Below are positions 7,882-16,410 of a DNA stretch of 38,683 bases, one piece after another. This DNA is from Eggerthellaceae bacterium. GTDB lineage: Bacteria; Actinomycetota; Coriobacteriia; Coriobacteriales; Eggerthellaceae. The DNA lies in contig CAAEEV010000189.1 of the NCBI GenBank assembly GCA_900754955.1, positions 1-38,683 of the forward strand, read 5' to 3'. Every line of letters starts with the position of its first letter. Position 1 is the stretch's first letter. Under the pieces are notes generated by a model. That model did not search any database. It was not told where the DNA came from and worked only from the letters and a program-made list of their open reading frames with translations. Made by a program: the position numbers and the translations under genes.

Positions 7882-8745
7882 TTACGCCTCCGCCTCGACC
7901 TTCTCGCGCTGGGCTTTCTCCACCTGATCGAGGATGTCGTCGAGCTTGCCCTCGACGTCGTACTGGTCGACCTTGCCCTCGTCCACGAGCTTCGCGAACT
8001 TCGGGTCGATCGGCAGCGTGGCCACGGCGGGAATCTTGTACTTCTCGGCAACGGCCGGACCCTGAGGCTCACCGAAGATGTGGTGCTCCTTGCCGCAGTC
8101 GTCGCACTTGAAGTAGGCCATGTTCTCAACGAGACCGATAACCGGCACGTTCAGGTTGTGGGCCAGGTTAACCGCCTTGCCCACGATCATCGCCACGAGC
8201 TCCTGCGGAGCGGAAACCGTGATGATGCCGTCAACGGGGAACGACTGGAACACCGTCAGGAACACGTCGGAAGTTCCCGGAGGCATGTCGATGAGCATGT
8301 AGTCGATCTCGCCCCAGTTGGTCTCCTGCCAGAACTGGCGCAGGATGCCCGTGATGACCGGGCCGCGCCACGCAACCGGCATGTCCTCCTCGGGGAGCAT
8401 GAGGTTGACCGACATCACCTTGATGCCGCTCTCGGACTCGGCGGGATAGATGCCGTCCTGATCGGCCAGAAGATGGCCGTGGATTCCGAACGACTTCGGA
8501 ATGGACGGGCCCGTCACGTCGGCGTCGAGGATGGCCACCTTGTTGCCGCGCTTGGCGAGCTCGCTCGCGATCAGGCTCGTCACGAGGGACTTGCCCACGC
8601 CGCCCTTGCCCGACACCACGCCGATGACGTGCTTGATGGTGCTCTTCTTGTTCGGCTCGAACGTGGAGGGGCCGGCGGCCGTGGGATCACCGCACCCCGC
8701 GACGCCGCAGCTCGAGCACTCGTGCGTGCACTCTTCTTCTGCCAT
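7882..8745 (-). CDS. mrp: Mrp/NBP35-type P-loop Fe-S cluster carrier ATPase
   Basis: This 287-residue cytosolic protein is expected to assemble or carry Fe-S clusters to target enzymes. It has an N-terminal cysteine group (C6, C10, C13, C18), a deviant Walker A SGKGGVGKS (45-53), switch ILDADVTGPS (72-81), DMPPGTSD (153-160), and the CxxC cluster-binding pair C214/C217 in FKCDDCG. The domain order matches NBP35/ApbC proteins with an N-terminal Cys extension. An AGAGGAG ribosome-binding site lies 3 nt before the ATG at 8745. In-frame upstream starts (8775, 8760) would include that site in the coding sequence, so I reject them. It is monocistronic, with its own promoter and terminator. Confidence 0.93.
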   Translation of the reverse strand: MAEEECTHECSSCGVAGCGDPTAAGPSTFEPNKKSTIKHVIGVVSGKGGVGKSLVTSLIASELAKRGNKVAILDADVTGPSIPKSFGIHGHLLADQDGIYPAESESGIKVMSVNLMLPEEDMPVAWRGPVITGILRQFWQETNWGEIDYMLIDMPPGTSDVFLTVFQSFPVDGIITVSAPQELVAMIVGKAVNLAHNLNVPVIGLVENMAYFKCDDCGKEHHIFGEPQGPAVAEKYKIPAVATLPIDPKFAKLVDEGKVDQYDVEGKLDDILDQVEKAQREKVEAEA

Positions 8746-8834
8746 GATCTCCTCTTTCATAGCTCGACGGCGCAAACGCGCCCGCGCATTCGCGCAGCGG
8801 CGCCTCGCACCGTCCTCGTCTGTTACAGCTCGGC

Positions 8835-8863
8835 ATCATAGCACAACGCCTGCGCACGCAAAA
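8835..8863 (-). promoter_or_regulatory. Promoter of mrp (extended -10)
   Basis: On the minus strand TATGAT (8840-8835) is preceded by TTGTGC. A weak -35 box, TTTTGC, lies 17 bp upstream (8863-8858). The leader to the ATG would be about 83 nt. Confidence 0.5.
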
Positions 8864-8877
8864 CCGCGCCCCGAACC

Positions 8878-8906
8878 AAAAGAGGCGGCCCATTCGGGTC
8901 GCCTCT
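8878..8906 (-). terminator. Rho-independent terminator of the 99-residue hypothetical gene
   Basis: On the minus strand the arms AGAGGCG and CGCCTCT (8906-8900 with 8887-8881), extended inward by ACCC/GGGC, are followed by TTT and then GG. It begins 25 nt beyond the stop codon at 8932. Confidence 0.75.
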
Positions 8907-8931
8907 CTGCAAGCGTATTCAGTTGTGCGTG

Positions 8932-9231
8932 CTATTCCGGCTTCTCCGATGCGAAGAACGTCGCGCCGTCGAAGAGGTCTTTCACGGATTTCCCATCGAG
9001 GAAGGGGAGCTCAAGGAACTCGCTGATGGTCGGGACCAGTTCGCTGCAGTCAACGTAGTGACCCTTGTCGTTGAACTGGGTGGTGTCCTGAACGCGCCAG
9101 TAGCGGTCGTTCACGTCGGTCAGATAGTAGGTCGCGCCATCAACCTCCATGTACACCGAATGATTGGCGTGGAGGTACGTGGGCAGCTCATCGTAGGAGA
9201 TTTCGAGCGCCTCAGCAGCTTTCATTCCCAT
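8932..9231 (-). CDS. Hypothetical 99-residue protein
   Basis: I do not recognise a family. The product is small, acidic and soluble, starting MGMKAAEALEISYDELPTYL, with many aromatic residues (HSVYMEV, YYLTDVNDRYWRVQD) and an FLELPFLDGKSVKDLFDG tail. It has no signal peptide or membrane segment. A two-sheet fold of the type VYMEVDGATYYLTDVND...YWRVQDT is suggested by alternating hydrophobics. AAAGGGG lies 6 nt before the ATG at 9231; an upstream TTG at 9267 in the same frame would span that site. The gene has its own promoter and terminator, so it is probably real. It sits next to metH but is not in its operon: the 81-nt gap holds its own promoter. Confidence 0.75.
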   Translation of the reverse strand: MGMKAAEALEISYDELPTYLHANHSVYMEVDGATYYLTDVNDRYWRVQDTTQFNDKGHYVDCSELVPTISEFLELPFLDGKSVKDLFDGATFFASEKPE

Positions 9232-9266
9232 AACGACCCCTTTCCATCGGGTTTTACGCTGAATCA

Positions 9267-9272
9267 ATCATA
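9267..9272 (-). promoter_or_regulatory. Extended -10 promoter of the 99-residue gene
   Basis: TATGAT (9272-9267 on the minus strand) is preceded by TTGG, giving a TGN extension. It lies 35 nt before the ATG. The -35 region is weak. Confidence 0.5.
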
Positions 9273-9312
9273 CCAATAACCTCACGAGCGAACACCCATA
9301 AGTTCAGCAAAG

Positions 9313-11886
9313 TTAAATTTCGGCAAAGTAGTCCGTTGCGATGCGCGCGGAGGCAGCCGCATCCTTCGCGTAGAAGTCAGCGCCGATCTGCGCGGCGTAG
9401 TCGGCCGTGAGCACGGCGCCGCCCACCATCACGGCAACATCGGGCAGCTCGCGGCGCAGCAGCGCGATCGTGCGCTCCATCGCGCTCACCGTGGTGGTCA
9501 TGAGGGCCGAGAGCCCCACGAGACGCACGCCGTGTTCGCGCGCGGCCTCGACCACCGCCGCAGGCGGCACGTCGCGACCGAGGTCGAGCACGTCGAACCC
9601 GTAGTTCTCAAGCAGCATCTTCACGATGTTCTTGCCGATGTCGTGGATGTCGCCCTCGACCGTCGCCACGAGCACCGTGCGGCGCGCCCCCGCACCCGCG
9701 TCCGCAGCAGCCGCACCGCCCTGGGCGCGTTCCTCTTCAACGCGATCCTTCACCACGTCGAAGCCCGCCTTCACCGCCTCGGCTGACGACATGAGCTGCG
9801 GCAGGAAGAACGTGCCCGCATCGTAGTTCTGTCCCACGAGGTCGAGCACGGGAACGAACACGCCGTTCACCACATCGAGCGGACCGTGCTGTTCGAGCAG
9901 GCGGCGCGTCACGTCGGGCATGAGCGCACCGCGGCCTGTCAGCACGTACGTGCACGCCTCGGTCACAAGATCGACCGCATCGGCAAGCTCGGGCGCCACA
10001 GCGATGGGGCACGCTCCCGCATCAGTGCCGCCCGCAGCTCCCTGCGCCACGGCGTCCTGCGCAGATGCGACGACCGTCGCACCCGCCGCACCCACGCCGG
10101 CGCCGGCGCCTGCGACATAGGGGTCGGCCGCGTCGGCGTAGTCGGCGATGAAGCCCGTCGCCGCGGCGTCCTGCCCGTTGAGCACGCGGAACGCCGCCAC
10201 CGTGTCGCGATAGCGCGCCGAAAGCGGGTTCAGAATAGGCATGTCGAGCCCCGCGCCGAACGCTGCCGCCAGAAACGTCGCGTTGATCAGGTTGCGCTGC
10301 GGCATGCCGAAGCTCACGTTGGACACGCCGAGCACCGTGCGCACGCCGAGCCTCTCCTTCACGAGGCTCACCGCGCGCAGAATCTCGAGCACCTCGGCCT
10401 GGTTGGTGGCGGCCGCCATCACGAGGCAGTCGATGGCAATGTCGCAGCGGGGAATGCCCCAGCGCTCAGCCTCGGCCACAATGCGCTCGGCGATGCGCAG
10501 ACGCCCCTCCGCCGTGGGCGGGATGCCGTCCTCGTCGAGCGTGAGACCCACCAGCGTGCAGCCGTAGTGCTTCGCGATCGGCAGAACCGCGTCGAGGCTC
10601 GCGCGTTTGCCGTTGACGGAGTTGATGAGCGGACGGCCGGCGTAGCCGCGCACGGCGGCCTCGATGGCCGCGGGGTCGGACGAGTCGATCTGCAGCGGCG
10701 CGGTCACCATCTCCTGCAGCGCCTCCACCGTCTCGCGCAGCACCTCGACCTCGTCGATGTCGGGAAGGCCTGCGTTGACGTCGAGGATGTCAGCCCCCGC
10801 CTCCTGCTGGTCGATGGCCTCGCCCACCACGTAGTCGTAGTCGCGCTCGCGCAGGGCGGCCTTGAGCTTCTTCTTGCCCGTGGGGTTGATGCGCTCGCCG
10901 ATCACGGCGATGCGCGGCGCACCTTGGGGAAGCGCCACCATCTCCTGAGCGCTCGTCACCACGAACGCCTCCTCGCGCGCGGGCTTCGCGGGACGCCTGC
11001 CCGCCACGAGCGCGGCAAGCGCACGAATGAAGTCGGGGTTCGTGCCGCAGCAGCCGCCCACCACCGCAGCACCCGCCTCAATGATCGGCTCCATGGCCGC
11101 GGCGAACTCCGCGGGCGTCACGTCGTAGACCGTCTCGCCGCCGACGAGGCGCGGCAGCCCGGCATTGGGCTGCACCATGATCGGGCAGCGGGCGTAGCGG
11201 GCGATCTCGCGCACGACGGGCACGAGCGCATCGGGGCCGAGCGAGCAGTTCACGCCCACAGCCGACACGCCCATCGCCGAGAGCGTCGACGCCGCGATCG
11301 CGGGGCTCGTTCCCAGAAATGTACGGCCGTCCTCGCCGAACGTCATCGTCGCGAACACGGGAAGGCTCGTGTTCTCCACCGCCGCGAGCACTGCCGCCTT
11401 CGCCTCGCGCAGATCGGCCATCGTCTCGATGACGATGAGGTCGCAACCCGCCGCCTCGGCCGCGCGCGCCTGCTCGGCGAACAGGTCGTACGCATCGTCG
11501 AACGAGAGCGTGCCGAGTGGCTCGAGCAGCGAGCCCGTCGGTCCGATGTCGCCGCCCACGTAGCGCGCGCCCGCCGCCCGCGCGATGCGCGCAGCCGCCG
11601 CGTACATGTCGGCTACCGTCGCCGCATCGCCAAGCTTGAGGCGATTCGAGCTGAACGTGTTGGTCACCACCACATCGCTGCCCGCCTCCACATAGGCACG
11701 GTGGATCGCCTCGATGTCGGCGGCATGCGTCAGGTTGAGCAGATCGGGCGGCGTCGCGAGCCCGTCGAGTCCCGCCTTCTGGATCATGGTGCCCATGGCG
11801 CCGTCGAAGATCAGGAACTCCTCGCCCGCGAGGACGCACTCAAGCTTGGCGTCCTTCACGCGCAGCGTACGGTTATCGAGATTCAT
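9313..11886 (-). CDS. metH: Cobalamin-dependent methionine synthase lacking the reactivation domain
   Basis: This 857-residue cytosolic enzyme transfers the methyl of 5-methyl-THF to homocysteine through methylcobalamin. The homocysteine domain (~20-300) has zinc ligands C214 (GVNCSLG) and C279/C280 (GGCCGTNP). The pterin domain (~325-575) includes GERINPTGKKK and DVNAGLPDIDE. An Ala/Gly-rich linker (~591-625) follows, then the B12 cap (~630-725) and the cobalamin domain with the D-x-H-x-x-G motif, H748 being the cobalt ligand. It stops there: the ~330-residue AdoMet activation domain of the long E. coli-type protein is absent and is supplied by the preceding gene. AAGGA lies 7 nt before the ATG. 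The start overlaps the previous stop by 14 nt, so translation is probably coupled. Confidence 0.95.
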   Translation of the reverse strand: MNLDNRTLRVKDAKLECVLAGEEFLIFDGAMGTMIQKAGLDGLATPPDLLNLTHAADIEAIHRAYVEAGSDVVVTNTFSSNRLKLGDAATVADMYAAAARIARAAGARYVGGDIGPTGSLLEPLGTLSFDDAYDLFAEQARAAEAAGCDLIVIETMADLREAKAAVLAAVENTSLPVFATMTFGEDGRTFLGTSPAIAASTLSAMGVSAVGVNCSLGPDALVPVVREIARYARCPIMVQPNAGLPRLVGGETVYDVTPAEFAAAMEPIIEAGAAVVGGCCGTNPDFIRALAALVAGRRPAKPAREEAFVVTSAQEMVALPQGAPRIAVIGERINPTGKKKLKAALRERDYDYVVGEAIDQQEAGADILDVNAGLPDIDEVEVLRETVEALQEMVTAPLQIDSSDPAAIEAAVRGYAGRPLINSVNGKRASLDAVLPIAKHYGCTLVGLTLDEDGIPPTAEGRLRIAERIVAEAERWGIPRCDIAIDCLVMAAATNQAEVLEILRAVSLVKERLGVRTVLGVSNVSFGMPQRNLINATFLAAAFGAGLDMPILNPLSARYRDTVAAFRVLNGQDAAATGFIADYADAADPYVAGAGAGVGAAGATVVASAQDAVAQGAAGGTDAGACPIAVAPELADAVDLVTEACTYVLTGRGALMPDVTRRLLEQHGPLDVVNGVFVPVLDLVGQNYDAGTFFLPQLMSSAEAVKAGFDVVKDRVEEERAQGGAAAADAGAGARRTVLVATVEGDIHDIGKNIVKMLLENYGFDVLDLGRDVPPAAVVEAAREHGVRLVGLSALMTTTVSAMERTIALLRRELPDVAVMVGGAVLTADYAAQIGADFYAKDAAASARIATDYFAEI

Positions 11887-12646
11887 AGCAGGTCCTTCCC
11901 TGTTTTCTGAGTAAGCAAGAATCAGCGAGACGGCATGTTGCGCAGCGGCGCTCGGTCGCTTTCGGCACGAGCGCGTCATCGGGCGCGGGCGCATCTGATG
12001 CGGAATCGCCGGCCGCATCGCCGGGCGCGTCGTAGAGGCCCGCCACCGCCGTGATGCTCTTCGTCGGCACGAGCAGGTTCCCCGCCGTCACCGACAGCCC
12101 GATCAGCTTGCCCGCATCGAGCGCCGCGATGAAGCGCGGCTGCACCTCGAGCGGAAGATCTCCGTAGCCGGGACTGAAGCGCGCACCGGCGCGCAGCCCG
12201 CGCGCGACCGCGTCTTCGGCGATGCGGCGGCTCAGGTCGTTCGCCGCGCTCTCCACGAACGACGAGGCGCAGGCGTCGACGAGCAGCCCGTCGACCGCCG
12301 AGCGCACGCCCGCGCGCCGCAGCACGCGCTCGCTCTCCAAGCCGAGCGTCACCGCCATGAGCACCACCTCGCAGGGGCACCCCAGATGAGCCGCCAGATC
12401 GCGGCTCTCAAGCACAAGCGGCGTTCCCGCCAGATGCACGGCGCACGGCACACCCGCCGCGTCGCAGGAGACGCTATCAACGCGAAACACCTGGGCAAGG
12501 CCCGTCGGCGTGATGCGCTCGACCAGATCGACGGCGCGATCGAGCCGTGCGGCCAGATCAGCATCGAGCTCCTGGCCGGCCCATCCGAGATATCCGAGCG
12601 CTTCCTCCCGATCGACATGCGCCGTCAGGGCGCACCGCACGATCAC
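11873..12646 (-). CDS. Stand-alone methionine synthase reactivation-domain protein
   Basis: This 257-residue protein resembles the MetH activation (AdoMet-binding) domain made as a separate polypeptide. The core contains RFSPGYGDLPLEVQ (156-169) followed by IGLSVTAGNLLVPTKSITAVAGLY (182-205), matching the conserved R-x-S-x-GY...P-x-KS pattern of the family. It should bind AdoMet and re-methylate inactive cob(II)alamin on MetH. A Pro/Asp/Ala-rich linker (~206-230) leads to a C-terminal cysteine group (C235, C238, C244, C253) that could bind metal; its role is unknown. The GTG start overlaps the metF stop (GTGA), and its stop overlaps the metH start. The gene order metF, activator, metH supports the assignment. 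Confidence 0.87.
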   Translation of the reverse strand: MIVRCALTAHVDREEALGYLGWAGQELDADLAARLDRAVDLVERITPTGLAQVFRVDSVSCDAAGVPCAVHLAGTPLVLESRDLAAHLGCPCEVVLMAVTLGLESERVLRRAGVRSAVDGLLVDACASSFVESAANDLSRRIAEDAVARGLRAGARFSPGYGDLPLEVQPRFIAALDAGKLIGLSVTAGNLLVPTKSITAVAGLYDAPGDAAGDSASDAPAPDDALVPKATERRCATCRLADSCLLRKQGRTCYESR

Positions 12647-13512
12647 GCCTCGCGAAAGCCCGCGGCGGCGAGCGCCTCCGTCGTTGCCTGGGCGATGTCG
12701 GGATGGTTCATCGCGTACACGTGCAGTCCGCCCACGCCGTGGCGCGCGAGATCGACGAGCTGCTCGCACGCGTAGGCCACGCCTGCGGCGCGCAGCGCAT
12801 CGGGATCGTCCTCGTGCTTGGCGAGCAGCTTGATCACGGGCGAGGGCAGCGACGACCCGCACATGAACACCATGCGCTGGAGCTGCGACTTGCTCATGAA
12901 CGGCATGATGCCGTACGTGATGGGCGTCGTGATGCCCGCCTTGTCGGCCGCATCGGCGAAGCGGTAGATGCGCTCGTTGTCGAAGCAGAGCTGCGTGACG
13001 AAGAAGTCGGCGCCGGCGTCCTGCTTCATCTTGAGATGCTCGATGTTGAGTGCGTCGTCCTCGCACGTGATATGGCCCTCGGGGTAGGCCGCCGCACCGA
13101 CGCAGAAGCCCGCGTCCTTGAGCACGGGAATGAGGTCCTTCGCGTAGCGGTAGCGCGAGGGTTCCTGCCCCTCCACGAGGTCGCCGCGCAGCGCGAGCAC
13201 GTTGGCGATGCCGCGATTTCTCATGTCGGTGATCGCGGCGGCAAGCGCGTCGTCGGTGGCGCTGATGCACGTGAGGTGAGCGACGCTCGTCACCTGGAAC
13301 TCGTCTTGGATCATCGCGGCGATGGCCGAGGTTGCCTTGCCGTTACCGCTGCCCGCAGCCGAGTACGTGACGGAGATGAAGTCGGGGGCGCAAGCGGCCA
13401 TCCCGCGCGCAACCTCCCGCGCCGTCTCGAGCGTGAGATCGCCCTTCGGCGGGAACATCTCGAACGAAACGGGAAGCGTGCGCGTTTGAAAAATATGTTT
13501 GATCGTATCCAT
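12643..13512 (-). CDS. metF: Methylenetetrahydrofolate reductase
   Basis: This is a 289-residue TIM-barrel flavoprotein. It reduces 5,10-methylene-THF to 5-methyl-THF, the methyl donor for the metH product encoded two genes downstream. Visible signatures are SFEMFPPKGD near the N-terminus (FAD/folate-binding Glu region), FISVTYSAAGSGNGK, LALRGD, and QDAGADFFVTQLCFDNE in the barrel core. Length and layout fit the bacterial MetF family. I chose ATG 13512. A perfect TATAAT (13525-13520) overlaps the alternative ATG at 13521 and would place transcription initiation at or next to 13512, so the mRNA may be leaderless. No ribosome-binding site is visible before either start. The stop overlaps the next gene by 4 nt. 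Confidence 0.94.
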   Translation of the reverse strand: MDTIKHIFQTRTLPVSFEMFPPKGDLTLETAREVARGMAACAPDFISVTYSAAGSGNGKATSAIAAMIQDEFQVTSVAHLTCISATDDALAAAITDMRNRGIANVLALRGDLVEGQEPSRYRYAKDLIPVLKDAGFCVGAAAYPEGHITCEDDALNIEHLKMKQDAGADFFVTQLCFDNERIYRFADAADKAGITTPITYGIMPFMSKSQLQRMVFMCGSSLPSPVIKLLAKHEDDPDALRAAGVAYACEQLVDLARHGVGGLHVYAMNHPDIAQATTEALAAAGFREA

Positions 13513-13519
13513 GCGTGCC

Positions 13520-13525
13520 ATTATA
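13520..13525 (-). promoter_or_regulatory. -10 box of metF, possible leaderless transcript
   Basis: A consensus TATAAT on the minus strand lies 7 nt before ATG 13512. No ribosome-binding site is present in between. The -35 region is GC-rich and poor. Confidence 0.5.
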
Positions 13526-13612
13526 CGCAGACGCACGGGGAATCCCGCCGCGGATCGACCGACGAACTTCCGAATTATCGAGCGTTCGTTATCGACGCTT
13601 CATATAGCTCCG

Positions 13613-14884
13613 TTATTCGTGGCGTGCCGAACGGCGATGCCGACGAACCCGCAGAAACGCACCCGGCTCGATGGCGCGCTCCACCGCGAAGCGGTAGCGG
13701 TTGCACGAGCGGTTCGCCACCGCAACGAGCACGTGATCGGGCGCGGGGTCGTCCTCGGTCGGGTCGGGCAGCCAGGTAAGGCCGCGCACCGTCACCGCCC
13801 ACGGCCGCTCGTGCGGCGCGAGCACCTCGAGCACGTCGCCCTCCTCGAAGCGGTTGCGGCAGATCGCGTCGACCAGCCATCCGCCCGCGTCGTCAGGCTC
13901 GCATGCCGCCACATCGGCCACATGGAGCGTCTCCTGCTCGTAACCGTCGTAGTCGGACGCCTGCTCGGCTTCGCCGAAGTAGAACCCCGTGCCGTACGGG
14001 CGGTGCGACACGTCGAGCAGCTCGGGCACCACCTCGTCAAGCGGCGCGCCGTCGAGCGCGCGGCGGTAGGCACTTACCACGCTCGCCACGTAGAACGCCT
14101 TCTTGTTGCGCCCCTCGATCTTGATCGAGTCGACACCCGCGGCGGCGAGCTCATCGAGGTGCTCGATCATGTTGAGGTCCTTCGCGTTCATGATGAACGT
14201 GCCGCGGTCGTCTTCCTCAACGGGGAAATGCACGCCCGGGCGCTTCTCCTCCTCGAGCGTGTAGCTCCAACGGCACGGCTGCGTGCAGTGCCCCTTGTTG
14301 CCCGAACGGCCCGTGAGGTAGCTGCTGATGAGGCAGCGACCCGACACCGCCATGCACATGGCGCCGTGCACGAACGCCTCGATCTCGAGGTCGGGAGGCG
14401 TATCCTCGCGCATGCGGCGAATCTCCTCGAGGCTCATCTCCCGCGCGCACACCACGCGCTTCGCGCCGAGCGCGTGCCACGCGCGCGCCGCCGCAGCGTT
14501 CGCCACACTCGCCTGCGTGCTCACGTGCAGCTCCACGTGCGGCGCGTATTCACGCGCGAGGGCGAACGCCCCCATGTCTCCGATGATGAGCGCATCGACG
14601 CCCGCCGCATCGAGCGCGCGGAAGTAGTCGGGCAGCGCCTCGATGTCGTCGGCGTTCATGAGCACGTTGCAGGTCACGTGCACCTTGCAGCCCGCGTCGT
14701 GCGCGAAACGCACCGCAGCGGGGATATCGGCAAGCGCGAAGTTGGCCGCACGCGCGCGCATGCCGAACCGGTCGGCCGCCAGGTACACCGCATCGGCGCC
14801 GAAGCGCACGGCGGCGCGCAGCTGGTCCACACCGCCCGCGGGCGCAAGCAGCTCCATCTTTCGCGCGGGACGCTCTTCCCGCAT
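13613..14884 (-). CDS. U32 family peptidase-like protein, candidate tRNA U34 hydroxylase (TrhP-like)
   Basis: This 423-residue protein has the U32 layout: an N-terminal TIM-barrel beginning ELLAPAGGVDQLRAAVRFGA, followed by the signature EAFVHGAMCMAVSGRCLIS and the cysteine pair in GHCTQPCRWSY. Together these supply the four cysteines of the family's Fe-S site. A C-terminal beta domain follows (~320-423). U32 members once called collagenases include TrhP/YegQ (prephenate-dependent 5-hydroxyuridine in tRNA) and RlhA (23S rRNA). Length and motifs fit the TrhP group best, but I cannot separate them with certainty. The ATG lies 2 nt after the cysS stop, so it is in that operon. An internal Met at 14857 is the alternative start. 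Confidence 0.85.
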   Translation of the reverse strand: MREERPARKMELLAPAGGVDQLRAAVRFGADAVYLAADRFGMRARAANFALADIPAAVRFAHDAGCKVHVTCNVLMNADDIEALPDYFRALDAAGVDALIIGDMGAFALAREYAPHVELHVSTQASVANAAAARAWHALGAKRVVCAREMSLEEIRRMREDTPPDLEIEAFVHGAMCMAVSGRCLISSYLTGRSGNKGHCTQPCRWSYTLEEEKRPGVHFPVEEDDRGTFIMNAKDLNMIEHLDELAAAGVDSIKIEGRNKKAFYVASVVSAYRRALDGAPLDEVVPELLDVSHRPYGTGFYFGEAEQASDYDGYEQETLHVADVAACEPDDAGGWLVDAICRNRFEEGDVLEVLAPHERPWAVTVRGLTWLPDPTEDDPAPDHVLVAVANRSCNRYRFAVERAIEPGAFLRVRRHRRSARHE

Positions 14885-14886
14885 CC

Positions 14887-16410
14887 CTAGCCCTCGAATG
14901 TGACGCGCGCGCCCTGCGGCGTGTCCTCGATGACGTAGCCGAGCTCCTTGAGCCCGTCGCGCACGCCGTCGGCCACCGCCCAGTTCTTCTCCTTGCGCGC
15001 CTGCGCACGGGCCTCGAGCAGCGCGGCGAGCGCTTCCTGCCCGTCGGAGCCCGCATAGCCCGCCACCTCGGCGGCCAGCGTGAACACACCCTCGGGGCAT
15101 GCATCGGCGCCCGCGCAGGAACGATCCGCCAGGTCGATGCCGAGCACGCCCATGAGCTCGATGAGGCTCTCCTCGGCCTCCCTAACCGTTCCCACGTTCC
15201 GGCAGCACACGCACGCATCGGCGAGCAGCGCGTTGGCCTCGCCCACGAAGGTGAAGATGGCACCGAGCGCACCCGCCGTGTTGAAGTCGTCGTCCATCGC
15301 TTCGGTGAAGCCCTCGCGCATCCGCTGCGCGGCGGCGGCGTATGCCTCGAGGTCGAACGAGGTGGGCTTCTCGCTCTCGGCGTTCGAGCACAGCCACTCG
15401 GCGTTCTTCACGAAGTTCTCGATGCGCTCGAGCGCGCTCGCGGCCTCGGCCACGCGCGCCTCGCCGAACACGAGCGGGCTGCGGTAGTGCGTCTGCAGCA
15501 TAAGCATGCGCAGCACCGCGGGCGACACCTGGTCGAGCACCTCGTGGAGCAGGAGGAAGTTATTGAGCGACTTGCTCATCTTCTCCTCTTCGCCCGTCTC
15601 CTCGTTGACGATCTGGAGCATGCCCGAGTGCATCCAGTGGCTCGCGAACGTGCAGCCGTATGCGGCTTCGGACTGCGCACGCTCGTTCTCATGGTGCGGA
15701 AACACGAGGTCGGCGCCGCCGCCGTGGATGTCGAACGGCAGCCCCAGGTACTTGTGGGACATGGCCGAGCACTCGATGTGCCAACCCGGACGCCCCGCGC
15801 CCCACGGCGAGGGCCACGACGGCTCGCCCGGCTTGGCGGCCTTCCACAGCGCGAAGTCGAGCGGATCGCGCTTGCGGTCCTCGAGGCCCTGCCCGTCGGC
15901 GCGCAGCTCGCGGTGACCGCCCTCCATCTCGTCGATATCGCGTCCCGACAGCCCGCCGTAGGCCGGATACGAGCGCACAGCGAAGTACACGTCGCCTTCC
16001 ACCTCGTAGGCGTGGCCCTCGGCGATGAGCTTCTCAACGAGCTCGATCATCGTGTCGATCTCCTCGGTCGCCTTCGGACGCACGTCGGGATCGAGCACGC
16101 CCACCGCGTGCATGTCGTCGATGAACGCCTGCGTGTAGTCGGCGGCGACCTCGGCGGCCGTGCGGCCCTCCTCGTTCGCGCGGTTGATGATCTTGTCGTC
16201 GACATCGGTGACGTTCTGCACGAACGTCACGTCGAAGCCGCGCCACATGAGGTAGCGGCGGATAGTGTCGAAGGAAAGGAACGTGCGCGCATTGCCGATG
16301 TGGATGCGGTTGTACACCGTGGGGCCGCACACGTACATGCTGATCTTCCCGTCCTCAAGGGGCACGAGGTCAACCTTGCGGCGCAGCTTGGTGTCGTAGA
16401 TTTTGATCAT
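14887..16410 (-). CDS. cysS: Cysteinyl-tRNA synthetase
   Basis: This 507-residue class I synthetase charges tRNA-Cys with cysteine in the cytosol. The HIGH motif is HIGN (37-40). The active-site zinc is bound by C28 (YVCGPT), a Cys in HIECSAMS and the HHENE segment. The KMSKS loop is intact (EKMSKSLNN). The helical anticodon-binding domain follows. Length is normal for the family. GAGGAG lies 9 nt before the ATG at 16410; an in-frame GTG extension at 16452 covers the ribosome-binding site and is unlikely. It has its own promoter with a long structured leader and is followed after 2 nt by the U32 gene. Confidence 0.96.
   Translation of the reverse strand: MIKIYDTKLRRKVDLVPLEDGKISMYVCGPTVYNRIHIGNARTFLSFDTIRRYLMWRGFDVTFVQNVTDVDDKIINRANEEGRTAAEVAADYTQAFIDDMHAVGVLDPDVRPKATEEIDTMIELVEKLIAEGHAYEVEGDVYFAVRSYPAYGGLSGRDIDEMEGGHRELRADGQGLEDRKRDPLDFALWKAAKPGEPSWPSPWGAGRPGWHIECSAMSHKYLGLPFDIHGGGADLVFPHHENERAQSEAAYGCTFASHWMHSGMLQIVNEETGEEEKMSKSLNNFLLLHEVLDQVSPAVLRMLMLQTHYRSPLVFGEARVAEAASALERIENFVKNAEWLCSNAESEKPTSFDLEAYAAAAQRMREGFTEAMDDDFNTAGALGAIFTFVGEANALLADACVCCRNVGTVREAEESLIELMGVLGIDLADRSCAGADACPEGVFTLAAEVAGYAGSDGQEALAALLEARAQARKEKNWAVADGVRDGLKELGYVIEDTPQGARVTFEG

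Noticed and set aside
7520..7927. A 135-codon frame in the repeat field
   Set aside because: It encodes Pro/Leu/Cys low complexity made by the degenerate repeats and ends inside the mrp gene.
9886..11910. A 674-codon plus-strand frame antisense to metH
   Set aside because: It is Arg/His/Ala-rich with no family resemblance and no ribosome-binding site, and it mirrors the high-GC3 metH gene on the other strand.
13513..13612. Cobalamin or SAM riboswitch before the met genes
   Set aside because: Only about 100 nt lie before metF, with no B12-box or SAM-type pattern, and the -10 box is almost at the start codon.
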